From: Flavobacteriaceae bacterium
GTDB lineage: Bacteria; Bacteroidota; Bacteroidia; Flavobacteriales; Weeksellaceae
Length of the DNA: 39,051 nucleotides
Direction: 5' to 3'
Assembly: GCA_012522185.1 (NCBI GenBank)
Contig: JAAYKY010000034.1
Span: forward strand, 1 to 39,051
The notes beneath the pieces are model-generated. The model did not search any database. It saw nothing but the letters and a program-made list of their open reading frames with translations, and had not been told where the DNA came from. Below, one piece after another: positions 1 to 7,366 of this stretch; position 1 is the stretch's first letter, and the number at the start of each line of letters is the position of its first letter. A program made the position numbers and the translations under genes.

Positions 1-83
1 TTACCTTAAAAGGAATTGAAAAAGTAGAATTAGAGTTCGGATTGCATGCTTTAGCCCATAATCTTAAAAAGATGAGTGCTTAA
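1..83 (+). mobile_element. 3' end of an IS1182-like DDE transposase gene (partial, cut by window edge)
   Basis: Reading from base 3, an open frame enters from the left edge and ends at the TAA at 81-83. The last 26 residues include EFGLHALAHNLKKM, which resembles the C-terminal tail of IS1182-type transposases (a hydrophobic helix followed by AHNLKK). The catalytic part lies outside the window. A 10-bp inverted repeat follows at once. Family assignment rests on a short tail only, so another DDE family with a similar tail is possible. Confidence 0.65.
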
Positions 84-106
84 ACAAAGAGAATAGCTCA
101 TCTTTT
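67..106 (+). terminator. Hairpin at the end of the transposase gene
   Basis: AAAAGATGAG at 67-76 pairs perfectly with CTCATCTTTT at 97-106 across a 20-nt loop that contains the stop codon. The right arm ends in four T. It can serve as a terminator for the transposase. It may also be part of the IS end. I see no gene between it and the minus-strand terminator at 155-188. Confidence 0.45.
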
Positions 107-154
107 GTGCATTGCTTGAATGTAATCCCTCTTTTATTCTAAATTAGAAGGTAT

Positions 155-188
155 AAAAAAAACCGTCCCGATTTTGTAAACGAGACGG
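155..188 (-). terminator. Rho-independent terminator of the sorting-domain gene
   Basis: On the minus strand CCGTCTCG and CGGGACGG form an 8-bp stem (one G-T pair) around a short AT loop, followed by a run of eight T. It lies 28 bases downstream of the stop of the gene at 216-1133. Confidence 0.8.
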
Positions 189-215
189 CTTCTGTATAGC
201 ATTTATGAATATTAA

Positions 216-1133
216 CTAACGTTTTATGATTTTCTGTGTCAAAATCTGACCGTTTTCGGTAGTAACTTTTAGAATATAAATTCCTTTGGAAAGTTGATTT
301 AGATTTAAACTTTCAACCGCAGCAGAATGCATCAGTTTTTCTCCGGTTAAAGAGAAGATATCGATGTCTTTGATTTTTTTATTCGATGGAATTTCGATGT
401 TTAGAATATCTTTGACAGGATTTGGATAGACTTTTAAACTATTTGATATCAAGTCATTTACATTCATATTTTCGGTTGAGATTAGGAAATTGTCGTAAAA
501 AGCGCTTCCGCCATAATTGTTGTGCAACATATTGAAACCGGCTATGTCCACGGAATTGTAATTTTCGCCGGTGTATACCAATTCATCATTTAGAAAATAA
601 TTCAGTGTTTCCGGCGTCACTTCTACTTTGATGTTGTACCATTGGTTTGCTTCCCAAGTCACATTTCCCACCGTATCATAACCGTAATCGATACTGTTGA
701 TCACGTACATATTGCCCTGGTATTCCATTCCTACACCAGCAATCGGATAATATTCGTCAAGTTCGTCTTTTGAAAAAATCGTAAACTCAAAGTCGGCACC
801 CATTTGTTCGGTTACCAAAATATCATAGGAAATACTGAAGTTTTCATTGGAAAATTGAGTGTCGAATTCCTTCGCGGCACCGAAAATTGGGAACCATTGG
901 AAATCAAAATCAGATTCGTAAGAATTTTTAAATGAAAAACTTCCGTCCGAAGCATTTTCATCTGTAATAATTTGATTGGCCAAAAAACCGTCGCTACCTT
1001 CGGTTACCGTCCAGCCGTTTTGGTTGTGGAGGGTTCCGAGTTCAAATCCTTCACTTGCTTCAAAGGAAATTGTTTCTTGTGAAATTACAAAGCTCGATGC
1101 CAACGCCAAGCCTAAAACATAAATTTTCTTCAT
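216..1133 (-). CDS. Secreted protein with type IX secretion C-terminal sorting domain
   Basis: A 305-residue protein. It begins with a signal peptide (MKKIYVLGLALASSFVISQ). The middle (about 20-215) is rich in aromatic and acidic residues and looks like a concanavalin/LamG-type beta sandwich (EWYNIKVEV-type strand, FYDNFLIS near its end), so a carbohydrate- or surface-binding role is possible but unproved. Residues 234-305 are a typical type A sorting domain: KVYPNPVKDILNIEI, then GEKL, then KGIYILKV and a basic C terminus (QKIIKR). Such domains direct a protein through the type IX system and are removed at the cell surface. This fits the gldKLMN genes 23 kb away. It has its own terminator and stands alone. 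No catalytic motif was recognised. Confidence 0.85.
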   Translation of the reverse strand: MKKIYVLGLALASSFVISQETISFEASEGFELGTLHNQNGWTVTEGSDGFLANQIITDENASDGSFSFKNSYESDFDFQWFPIFGAAKEFDTQFSNENFSISYDILVTEQMGADFEFTIFSKDELDEYYPIAGVGMEYQGNMYVINSIDYGYDTVGNVTWEANQWYNIKVEVTPETLNYFLNDELVYTGENYNSVDIAGFNMLHNNYGGSAFYDNFLISTENMNVNDLISNSLKVYPNPVKDILNIEIPSNKKIKDIDIFSLTGEKLMHSAAVESLNLNQLSKGIYILKVTTENGQILTQKIIKR

Positions 1134-1276
1134 TTTTCTTTTCTTAAAATTGGAGGCCGAAGGTATTTGTTTTATTCTCCTCAGAAAAAGAATTAAAGTT
1201 AATTAACAGATAGAAATCCATGCTGGGAAAGAAATTCTTGAGGTTTTTTGATTTGAATGAGTTCAGTTTCGGAGGT

Positions 1277-2041
1277 TTAACTCAACTTCGCTTTCTCCCA
1301 AAGTTCATCCTGTTCTTTCAAGGAAAGTTCAGCAATGTTTTTACCTTCTTCTTTGGACAATTCTTCAATTTTCTGAAATCGCGCAATGAATTTTTTATTG
1401 GTTCGTTCCAAAGCATCTTCAGGATTTATGCCGGTGAAACGCGCATAATTGATCAGTGAAAATAAAACATCACCGAACTCCTGTTCGCGTTTGGAGGCTT
1501 CGGTTTCGGCCTTGAATTCGTTAATTTCTTCCTGAACTTTTGCCCAGGTATCCTCTGAATTTTCGAATTCAAATCCTACGCCTTTTACTTTCTCCTGAAT
1601 TCGGAAAGCCTTTACCATAGCGGGAAGCGATTTGGGAACGCCTTCCAACACCGATTTTTTTCCTTCCTTGAGTTTGAGTTTTTCCCAGTTTTGTTTGACT
1701 TCTTCTTCGTCAGTTACTTTGACGTCGCCGTAAATATGCGGATGCCGATAAATCAGTTTTTCGCTGATGCCGTTCAGTACGTCCGCCACGTCAAAATCTT
1801 GGGTTTCGGAAGCGATTTTCGAATAAAAAATCAGGTGAAGGAAAAGGTCGCCCAATTCCTTCCTGATTTCCGTTTTATCGTTTTCCAGAATCGCATCGGA
1901 GAGTTCATACATCTCCTCAATCGTCAGATAACGAAGCGATTCCATGGTTTGTTTTTTGTCCCAGGGACATTTCTCACGCAAGTCATCCATGATGTCAAGC
2001 AAGCGGTTAAAAGCTTTGAGTTGTGCTTCGCGTGAGTTCAT
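1277..2041 (-). CDS. mazG: MazG nucleoside triphosphate pyrophosphohydrolase
   Basis: A 254-residue all-alpha NTP pyrophosphohydrolase that hydrolyses (d)NTPs to monophosphate and pyrophosphate; in bacteria it clears aberrant nucleotides and influences stress alarmones. CPWDKKQTMESL near the N terminus and EEMYELSDAI ... EIRKELGDLFLHL (the EExxE and ExxD magnesium-binding motifs) mark the first MazG domain. A second one (QEEINEFKAE ... EQEFGDVLFSLINYARF) follows, as in full-length MazG of about 260 residues. I start at the ATG at 2041 (MNSREAQLKAF), where family similarity begins; an in-frame ATG at 2077 would add 12 residues unlike the family. It is cotranscribed in direction with the DUF5606 gene 59 bases upstream. 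Confidence 0.92.
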   Translation of the reverse strand: MNSREAQLKAFNRLLDIMDDLREKCPWDKKQTMESLRYLTIEEMYELSDAILENDKTEIRKELGDLFLHLIFYSKIASETQDFDVADVLNGISEKLIYRHPHIYGDVKVTDEEEVKQNWEKLKLKEGKKSVLEGVPKSLPAMVKAFRIQEKVKGVGFEFENSEDTWAKVQEEINEFKAETEASKREQEFGDVLFSLINYARFTGINPEDALERTNKKFIARFQKIEELSKEEGKNIAELSLKEQDELWEKAKLS

Positions 2042-2100
2042 TTTAATTAATTTTATCGTGAAATGGACATACATCATCCATCACCCAACATCCATCAAAA

Positions 2101-2568
2101 TTAATCTTCCTTCTTAGCCTTCGTTTTTTTCGCTTTTGGCTTTTCTTCCGAAGTTTCTTCTTCTGCAACTTCTTCGGTTTCCGGTTCAGGTGTCACCAAA
2201 CCTTTTGCCTGAAGGATGTTGTACCATTGGAATAATTTTTTCAAATCCGAGTCGTAAACTCTTGATTCATCATATTCCGGCAAAACTTCTTCCATATATT
2301 TTCTCAGACTCGCACCCGATTCTTTATGGCTGATGCAGGCACCTCCGTTTTCTTTATTGTAAATTTTTGTAAAAACATCCTTCAAAGGAAATTCTTCCGA
2401 AACCCCGTAAATCGCTACGTTTTCAAGCAAGCTCACATTGTTTTGAGCGGAAATCGAAGTCTTTTTTCCCTTGTCCAAATCCTCTACAATAAATCCACCT
2501 TTTGCTTGGGAAACCAATTTGTACAATCCCGGCTTGCCCGAAATTGAGATAATTTTTGTTAAATCCAT
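2101..2568 (-). CDS. DUF5606 family protein, Bacteroidota-specific
   Basis: A 155-residue soluble protein. Residues 1-125 (MDLTKIISISGKPGLYKLVS at the start, GASLRKYMEEVLPEYDESRVY in the middle) match the conserved, Bacteroidota-restricted DUF5606 family as I remember it. The N-terminal 60 residues look like a small beta-barrel fold. The C-terminal 30 residues are a low-complexity acid-then-lysine tail (EEVAEEETSEEKPKAKKTKA), often seen in this family. No function is known. It lies between peptide deformylase and mazG on the same strand, probably in one transcription unit. Confidence 0.8.
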   Translation of the reverse strand: MDLTKIISISGKPGLYKLVSQAKGGFIVEDLDKGKKTSISAQNNVSLLENVAIYGVSEEFPLKDVFTKIYNKENGGACISHKESGASLRKYMEEVLPEYDESRVYDSDLKKLFQWYNILQAKGLVTPEPETEEVAEEETSEEKPKAKKTKAKKED

Positions 2569-2648
2569 TCTTTTTAATTCAATTATTTAAGATTTAAAGC
2601 TGTTTTACTAAGCAAAACAACATCTGTTTTCTGTGTTTTATTCTCTTT

Positions 2649-3221
2649 TTAAGCAGGAAATTGCATCTTATAATCCGCTTTTACTTTCCCTTTGCTTATA
2701 TTTTTTAATTTATTCTGAACTAATTTTTTCTTGAACGGCGTCAGATAATCCGTAAACATAACGCCTTCGATGTGATCGTATTCGTGCTGAATAACGCGGG
2801 CACGAATATCGGAAAATTCTTCTTTGTGTTTCTTCCAATTTTCATCAAAATATTCAATAAGGATGGTTTCCGGTCTGGAAACGTCTTCACGCACACCCGG
2901 GATGCTCAGGCAACCTTCGTTGAATTTCCATTCTTCGCCTTTTTTCTCAAGGATTTTAGCATTGATGAATACTTTTCGGAAGGTTTTTAATTCTTCTGAA
3001 ATTTCTTCGTATTCTTCATCTTCCGCAAAGGGGGTTAAATCGATAACGAAAAGCCGGATGGCTAGCCCGATTTGGGGTGCGGCCAATCCCACGCCATAAG
3101 CGTCAGCCATGGTGTCAAACATATTTTCGATTAATTGATTTAGATTTTTATAATCCTTATCAATGTCCACTGCTTTTTGTCGTAAAACGGGATCGCCATA
3201 AGCGCGAATCGGTAAAATCAT
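2649..3221 (-). CDS. def: Peptide deformylase
   Basis: A 190-residue metalloenzyme that removes the formyl group from the N-terminal methionine of new proteins. All three signature motifs are intact: GVGLAAPQIG (43-52), EGCLSIPG (102-109, metal ligand C104) and QHEYDHIEG (145-153, ligands H146 and H150, catalytic E147). I use the ATG at 3221 (MILPIRAYGDPVL), the standard start of the family; the in-frame ATG at 3266 would add 15 unrelated residues and would lie upstream of the predicted -7 promoter element. It is followed on the same strand by the DUF5606 gene and mazG. Confidence 0.95.
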   Translation of the reverse strand: MILPIRAYGDPVLRQKAVDIDKDYKNLNQLIENMFDTMADAYGVGLAAPQIGLAIRLFVIDLTPFAEDEEYEEISEELKTFRKVFINAKILEKKGEEWKFNEGCLSIPGVREDVSRPETILIEYFDENWKKHKEEFSDIRARVIQHEYDHIEGVMFTDYLTPFKKKLVQNKLKNISKGKVKADYKMQFPA

Positions 3222-3236
3222 TCTCGAAATTTTTTG

Positions 3237-3244
3237 CAAAGATA
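3237..3244 (-). promoter_or_regulatory. Candidate -7 element for def
   Basis: The minus strand reads TATCTTTG, a perfect TAnnTTTG box, 15 bases upstream of the chosen def start. I see no good -33 TTTG at the right distance, so confidence is moderate. Its position supports the start at 3221. Confidence 0.4.
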
Positions 3245-3298
3245 AAATTTGAATTTTAAACAGCATCTAATAAATGATGTACATTTTGGTTTTTTCAG

Positions 3299-3346
3299 AG
3301 TCCTGTTAGGGTTTAGAAGATCGAATTTAACCTTAACCGGGCTGAT
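3299..3346. repeat. Degenerate intergenic repeat related to the palindrome at 10975
   Basis: The minus strand contains TCTAAACCCTAACAGGACT, close to TCTAAACCCTTTTAGGGCT at 10989-11007 (15 of 19 bases). The other arm (AGCCCGG) matches only in part. It sits between ruvX and def. It is probably a worn copy of the same element. Confidence 0.4.
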
Positions 3347-3354
3347 ATATTTCA

Positions 3355-3768
3355 TTACAACTTAGATTCCATGTAAGATTGCAGTATAATAGTCGCACTG
3401 ACTTTATCAATGAGTGATTTGTCCTGACGTTTTTTCTTTTTTGCACCCGATTGGAAAATCGCTTGGGAAGCCATTTTGGAAGTAAAACTTTCGTCTTGCC
3501 GAAACACGGGAATTGTCGGATGTTTTTCTTTGAATTTGGAAATGAATTTTTGGATTTCCGTTTCCAATTGTCCGACTTCGCCGTGCATACGCATGGGTAA
3601 TCCCACCACGATTTCCTGAACATTGTTTTCGGACAAATATTTACCGAGAAATTCAAATAATTTGGAAGTTTCCACAGTGTCCAAAGCCGTAGCAATGATT
3701 TGTAGTTCGTCTGTAACGGCAATTCCGGTGCGTTTCATTCCATAATCGATGGCGAGAATTCTTGGCAT
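3355..3768 (-). CDS. ruvX: RuvX/YqgF Holliday junction resolvase-like nuclease
   Basis: A 137-residue RNase H-fold protein (usual length 135-150). The N terminus ILAIDYGMKRTGIAVTD carries the first catalytic Asp in the conserved DxGxKRxGxA motif. VGLPMRMHGEVG and FRQDESFTSKMA (with the DE pair) follow, and DKVSATIILQSYM near the end supplies the last acidic residue. The family acts on pre-16S rRNA 5' ends in E. coli and has also been proposed to cut Holliday junctions. A Bacteroidota promoter lies so close to the ATG that the mRNA may be leaderless. It is 133 bases upstream of def on the same strand. Confidence 0.92.
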   Translation of the reverse strand: MPRILAIDYGMKRTGIAVTDELQIIATALDTVETSKLFEFLGKYLSENNVQEIVVGLPMRMHGEVGQLETEIQKFISKFKEKHPTIPVFRQDESFTSKMASQAIFQSGAKKKKRQDKSLIDKVSATIILQSYMESKL

Positions 3769-3772
3769 GGGA

Positions 3773-3801
3773 CAAAGTTAGGTAATTTGAGGCTTCGACA
3801 A
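3773..3801 (-). promoter_or_regulatory. Promoter of ruvX
   Basis: On the minus strand TTG (3801-3799), 18 bases, then TAACTTTG (3780-3773), a full TAnnTTTG match. Only four bases separate the -7 element from the ATG, so the start of transcription should fall on or next to the start codon. The -33 part lies inside a repeat (3791-3815). Confidence 0.5.
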
Positions 3802-3815
3802 GCTCAGCGTGACAG
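3791..3815. repeat. Short intergenic repeat of the CTTCGACAAGCTCAGC type
   Basis: The core CTTCGACAAGCTCAGCGT followed by GACAG is a short dispersed sequence that I recognise from many bacterial genomes, especially Bacteroidota. A related palindromic copy lies at 28776-28798. Related sequence also appears inside two coding regions (15374-15412 and 21471-21509). Confidence 0.55.
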
Positions 3816-3897
3816 AATTAGTTGATTTGAAAATTTGAAAATGCTCCGTCATTGTATGGCGGAGTGAATGATTTTCTTTGTTTAAAAAATTGAAATT

Positions 3898-4962
3898 ATG
3901 AGTTTAAAGCAAAGTGAATTCCCAGAAAACGAAAATCTATCCTACGTTTTTGATTCATCTTATATTACACCACATAAATTGTATTGGGCAATTTTTAAAT
4001 CAATCCCAAAAAATTTGTCAATTGATCAATTGGACGTAACGAAAGTACGAGAATGGCTTCAAACTGAGTTTATGGATGAGATTTTAAGTGAATATTCAGA
4101 ACAATATTATAGTCACGAGAAAAAGAAAAATCTTTATGGAGAACACTACGTCTTGTTGAAAAATGGTCTTTTACTTGAACTATATAGCCAGCGAGTTAGG
4201 TTGATATTTGATGTTTCTTTTGAAAGCAAAGCTTATGAGTTCCAACATGAACTTCTGCAATTCAAAAACAAACGAAAAAGGGCAACTAAGATTTATTTGA
4301 TAACGCATTCAAAAGGTGGATTTGATAAAGTCAGCGTTGAATTGAAAAAGCCGAAAATTGATTTAGGAAAACATTATAATGATGATTTCAAGGCAATTCA
4401 TAAGCGGATTGTTTCCAATTTGAAAAAAGAGCTTAAGCAAGGACTTTATTTGTTTTATGGGCAACCGGGCACAGGAAAAAGTACGTATATCAAATACCTC
4501 ATCCAACAACAAAACAAAGACGTGATTTTTGTCTCTCCGAAATTGGCTACAGAGTTGGACAATGTTGCATTTACACAGTTTTTGTTGCAGAATAAAAATA
4601 CAATTTTAGTGATTGAAGATGCAGAAGAATTGTTGGTTTCAAGAGATTCGGAATATAATTCCGGTTTGTCATTTATTTTAAACTTGACCGATGGACTATT
4701 GGGAGAGAGTTTAGGAATTCAAATCATTGCTACCTTCAATACCAATATACAAAACATCGACAAAGCGCTACTTCGAAAAGGTCGATTGACTGAAATTTAT
4801 GAATTCAAAGCTCTTTCCTTAGAAAAAACAAATGCTTTATTGAAAAGTTTGGGACAGAATGTGGAGTTAAGTATCGGACAACCTTTGTCTGAAATTTTTC
4901 ACTTTAATGAGAAGCAAGAAAAAAGCACTGAAATGCGGAAAGTCATAGGATTTGGGAGTTAG
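3898..4962 (+). CDS. AAA family ATPase (accessory cassette)
   Basis: A 354-residue ATPase. Residues 1-160 form an N-terminal region of unknown fold. The AAA core follows: Walker A GQPGTGKST (188-196), Walker B TILVIEDAEE (235-244), a sensor-1 Asn at 281 (ATFNTN) and the RKGR box at 293-296, which is typical of Bcs1-like and proteasomal-type AAA proteins rather than AAA+ clamp loaders. No protease, nuclease or membrane segment is visible. The gene is AT-rich compared with the core genes to its left. The next gene starts 37 bases downstream. The substrate is unknown; remodelling of a protein or DNA-bound partner is the family role. Confidence 0.75.
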   Translation: MSLKQSEFPENENLSYVFDSSYITPHKLYWAIFKSIPKNLSIDQLDVTKVREWLQTEFMDEILSEYSEQYYSHEKKKNLYGEHYVLLKNGLLLELYSQRVRLIFDVSFESKAYEFQHELLQFKNKRKRATKIYLITHSKGGFDKVSVELKKPKIDLGKHYNDDFKAIHKRIVSNLKKELKQGLYLFYGQPGTGKSTYIKYLIQQQNKDVIFVSPKLATELDNVAFTQFLLQNKNTILVIEDAEELLVSRDSEYNSGLSFILNLTDGLLGESLGIQIIATFNTNIQNIDKALLRKGRLTEIYEFKALSLEKTNALLKSLGQNVELSIGQPLSEIFHFNEKQEKSTEMRKVIGFGS

Positions 4963-4999
4963 GAATAAAAAGGTAAATTTGATATATAAACTAAACTAA

Positions 5000-5551
5000 A
5001 TGAAAGATTTAAAATTTTGCTTCAACAGTAAATTTCCAGATGTAAACAAGGTTAAATTCATTGTTGTGGGCGATAATCCCGGTGAAACTGAATATAAAGA
5101 AAATAGGTATTTCATCGGAAGTTCAGGCACATCTTTAAAGAATTTCTTTGAAAAAAACGGATGGGTAGAAGACTTTTATGAGGAATGCTTTATATTTAAT
5201 AAGACAGTTATTCATACCAATAAAACACCTGAATTAAGGCCAATTAAAATAGCTCATCCCGACTTGTTCAATGAAATTCAGATTAAATCAGCACAACAAA
5301 TTTTGGAAACAGCAAAAGAATATGCTTTACCAATATTAGTTTTCGGCAAAACTGAAATACGTAAAAATGGTGTCTTTTCTGAATTTTGGAAGGAACTGAA
5401 TAAGTCAGAAGATGCAAATATTTACGTGTTTAATCATCCCTCGAATAGTACTTTTATGAAAGCTGCGTATAATGTTTTCGGAAAAGAAAATCTTATATCA
5501 AAAGAAGAGCTATTAAGCTGGGGAGCTGACAATAAAAAATTGGTTTTATAA
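5000..5551 (+). CDS. Divergent uracil-DNA-glycosylase-fold protein
   Basis: A 183-residue protein with the two hallmarks of the UDG superfamily: VVGDNPGETEYKENRYFIGSS (22-42; compare GExPGxxED ... PFVGxAG of family 4) and FNHPSNSTF (144-152; the HPS minor-groove motif). The four iron-sulfur cysteines of family 4 are absent; only two scattered Cys are present. It could excise a modified base, or bind DNA or nucleotide without catalysis. It lies between an AAA ATPase and a WYL regulator with a 4-base gap to the latter, so the three are probably cotranscribed. Confidence 0.65.
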   Translation: MKDLKFCFNSKFPDVNKVKFIVVGDNPGETEYKENRYFIGSSGTSLKNFFEKNGWVEDFYEECFIFNKTVIHTNKTPELRPIKIAHPDLFNEIQIKSAQQILETAKEYALPILVFGKTEIRKNGVFSEFWKELNKSEDANIYVFNHPSNSTFMKAAYNVFGKENLISKEELLSWGADNKKLVL

Positions 5552-5555
5552 GCTC

Positions 5556-6449
5556 ATGGCCAAAAAACTCTACATAAAACGACATCACTTAATCATCAAC
5601 CGAATTAGAAAGTCGCCTTGTTCATTCAAAGAAATTCTGGAAAGCCTGCGTCATTATTCACAATTCAGCGATGAAGATTATGAAATTTCCAAGCGAACTT
5701 TTGAGCGGGATTTGATCGAAATCAGTGAGATATATGATATTGAAATTCAATACAACCGCTCCTTACGTAAATACGAAATTGCGGGAGAGTTGGATGGCTT
5801 TAAAACCGAAAGAATTATTGAGGCTTTTGAAATTTATGATTTTTTAAGTTTGTCGGGAACCTTTTCTGAATTTGTCTTGCCTGAAAAACGAAAGCCGATG
5901 GCAACCGAATTTTTAAAGGAACTTCTCTATGCCATCAAGCATAATTTTATTGTAGAGTTTGAGCATACGAAATTTGCGGATGACCGACAGGAATTTTCGC
6001 AGCGAAAAGTTCATCCATTGGCATTGAAGGAAGCCATATACAGATGGTATTTGGTCGCGTATGACCCCGTTGAAAATGAAGTGAAAACTTTTGGTTTGGA
6101 GAGAATTCAACGAGTGGTTGTGACAAATCAAAAGTTTAAAATGGAAAACATTCCCGACTTAAAAGCTAAATTTGAAAATGCTTTTGGCATTATAACCGAC
6201 GGGACAAAACCGGAAAAAATAATACTTGAAGTTTCGGCAGAACAAATGCCTTATTTGAAAACTTTGCCTTTACATCATTCGCAAACAATACTTTCTAAAA
6301 ATCAGATACAACTGTTTTTAAGTCCGACTTACGATTTCTTGATGGAAATTCTCTCGATGGGCAAAGAGGTGAAAATCATCGAACCCAAGTCACTTCAAAA
6401 GGAAATCGTGAAAATGTTAGAGCTAAATTTGAAAAATTACAAAGAATAG
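5556..6449 (+). CDS. WYL domain transcriptional regulator
   Basis: A 297-residue regulator. Residues 1-75 form a winged HTH of the DeoR/HTH_11 type (KRTFERDLIEIS is the recognition-helix region). Residues 130-195 form the WYL domain, with RWYLVAYD (163-170) and GLERIQRVVV; a WCX-like C-terminal extension (about 215-297) follows. WYL domains bind ligands, in some cases nucleic acid, and WYL regulators are frequent in phage-defence loci, where they often repress neighbouring genes. It starts 4 bases after the UDG-like gene. It is a member of the common Bacteroidota YafY-like group, so a housekeeping role is also possible. Confidence 0.88.
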   Translation: MAKKLYIKRHHLIINRIRKSPCSFKEILESLRHYSQFSDEDYEISKRTFERDLIEISEIYDIEIQYNRSLRKYEIAGELDGFKTERIIEAFEIYDFLSLSGTFSEFVLPEKRKPMATEFLKELLYAIKHNFIVEFEHTKFADDRQEFSQRKVHPLALKEAIYRWYLVAYDPVENEVKTFGLERIQRVVVTNQKFKMENIPDLKAKFENAFGIITDGTKPEKIILEVSAEQMPYLKTLPLHHSQTILSKNQIQLFLSPTYDFLMEILSMGKEVKIIEPKSLQKEIVKMLELNLKNYKE

Positions 6450-6474
6450 CAGCTTATTTCCGACTTCTCATTTC

Positions 6475-6502
6475 TAACTTCTAACTTAATGATGTAGTTT
6501 TG
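6475..6502 (+). promoter_or_regulatory. Candidate promoter of dapD
   Basis: TAGTTTTG (6495-6502) is a full TAnnTTTG match, 16 bases before the dapD ATG. A weak -33 (TTTC at 6471-6474) lies about 20 bases upstream. Confidence 0.45.
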
Positions 6503-6518
6503 CAGGCAACTAACAATT

Positions 6519-7334
6519 ATGGAAAACTTAAAATCAATTATAGAGTCGGCTTGGGATAACCGGGATTTGTTAAAAAACGAAGAGACTCAGAAGGCTGTAA
6601 GAGAAGTTATTGATTTGCTAGACGAAGGGAAACTACGGGTGGCTGAGCCTATTTCCGATGGTTGGCAAGTAAACGAATGGGTGAAAAAAGCCGTTGTAAT
6701 GTACTTCCCGATTCAACAAATGGAAACTTTTGAAGTTGGCATTTTCGAATTTCACGATAAAATTCCATTGAAAAGAAATTATGCCGAGAAAGGCGTTCGG
6801 GTAGTTCCGCATGCGATTGCGCGTCATGGTTCTTATGTTTCAAAAGGCGTAATCATGATGCCTTCTTATGTAAATATCGGAGCTTATGTGGACGAAGGGA
6901 CGATGGTCGATACTTGGGCGACGGTGGGAAGCTGTGCGCAAATCGGGAAAAATGTTCACCTGAGCGGCGGTGTTGGAATCGGTGGCGTATTGGAACCTTT
7001 GCAAGCGGCTCCGGTCATCATCGAAGACAATGCCTTCATCGGTTCGAGATGCATCGTGGTGGAAGGCGTAAGAGTCGGCAAGGAAGCCGTTTTAGGCGCG
7101 AATGTCGTATTGACCGCTTCCACAAAAATCATCGATGTCACGGGCGAAAATCCGGTGGAAATCAAAGGTGAAGTTCCGCCGCGTTCAGTTGTAATTCCGG
7201 GAAGTTATACCAAAAAATTTCCGGCAGGAGAGTTTCAGGTTCCTTGTGCTTTAATCATCGGAAAGAGAAAGGAAAGCACCGACCTAAAAACTTCACTCAA
7301 TGATGCTTTGAGAGAACATAATGTTGCAGTATAA
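6519..7334 (+). CDS. dapD: 2,3,4,5-tetrahydropyridine-2,6-dicarboxylate N-succinyltransferase
   Basis: A 271-residue trimeric acyltransferase (E. coli DapD is 274). It transfers succinyl from succinyl-CoA to tetrahydrodipicolinate in the diaminopimelate/lysine pathway that feeds peptidoglycan. The N-terminal helical domain (1-100) precedes a left-handed beta-helix of hexapeptide repeats (about 105-215: GVIMMPSYVNIGAYVDEG, VGSCAQIGKNVHLSGGVGIG, IIEDNAFIGSRCIVVEGV), then the C-terminal strand region (PGSYTKKFPAG, PCALIIGKR). The family motif VRVVPHAIARHGSYV is intact. It has its own promoter, so the succinylase branch of DAP synthesis is probably used here. Confidence 0.95.
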   Translation: MENLKSIIESAWDNRDLLKNEETQKAVREVIDLLDEGKLRVAEPISDGWQVNEWVKKAVVMYFPIQQMETFEVGIFEFHDKIPLKRNYAEKGVRVVPHAIARHGSYVSKGVIMMPSYVNIGAYVDEGTMVDTWATVGSCAQIGKNVHLSGGVGIGGVLEPLQAAPVIIEDNAFIGSRCIVVEGVRVGKEAVLGANVVLTASTKIIDVTGENPVEIKGEVPPRSVVIPGSYTKKFPAGEFQVPCALIIGKRKESTDLKTSLNDALREHNVAV

Positions 7335-7366
7335 AAATTCTGCTTAGATTTAATTAAGAGAAATTT

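Noticed and set aside
2590-2648. TGTTTT/AAAACA hairpin downstream of def
   Set aside because: Very AT-rich, weak stem with no GC pairs at the base, and it lies inside a likely operon; probably chance.
3333-3722. 129-residue minus-strand frame overlapping ruvX
   Set aside because: Different frame of the same strand; ruvX has clear family motifs and this translation does not.
3840-3870. CTCCG/CGGAG hairpin between ruvX and the AAA gene
   Set aside because: Only five or six pairs and no T run of useful length; it lies between divergent genes, so a terminator makes no sense there.
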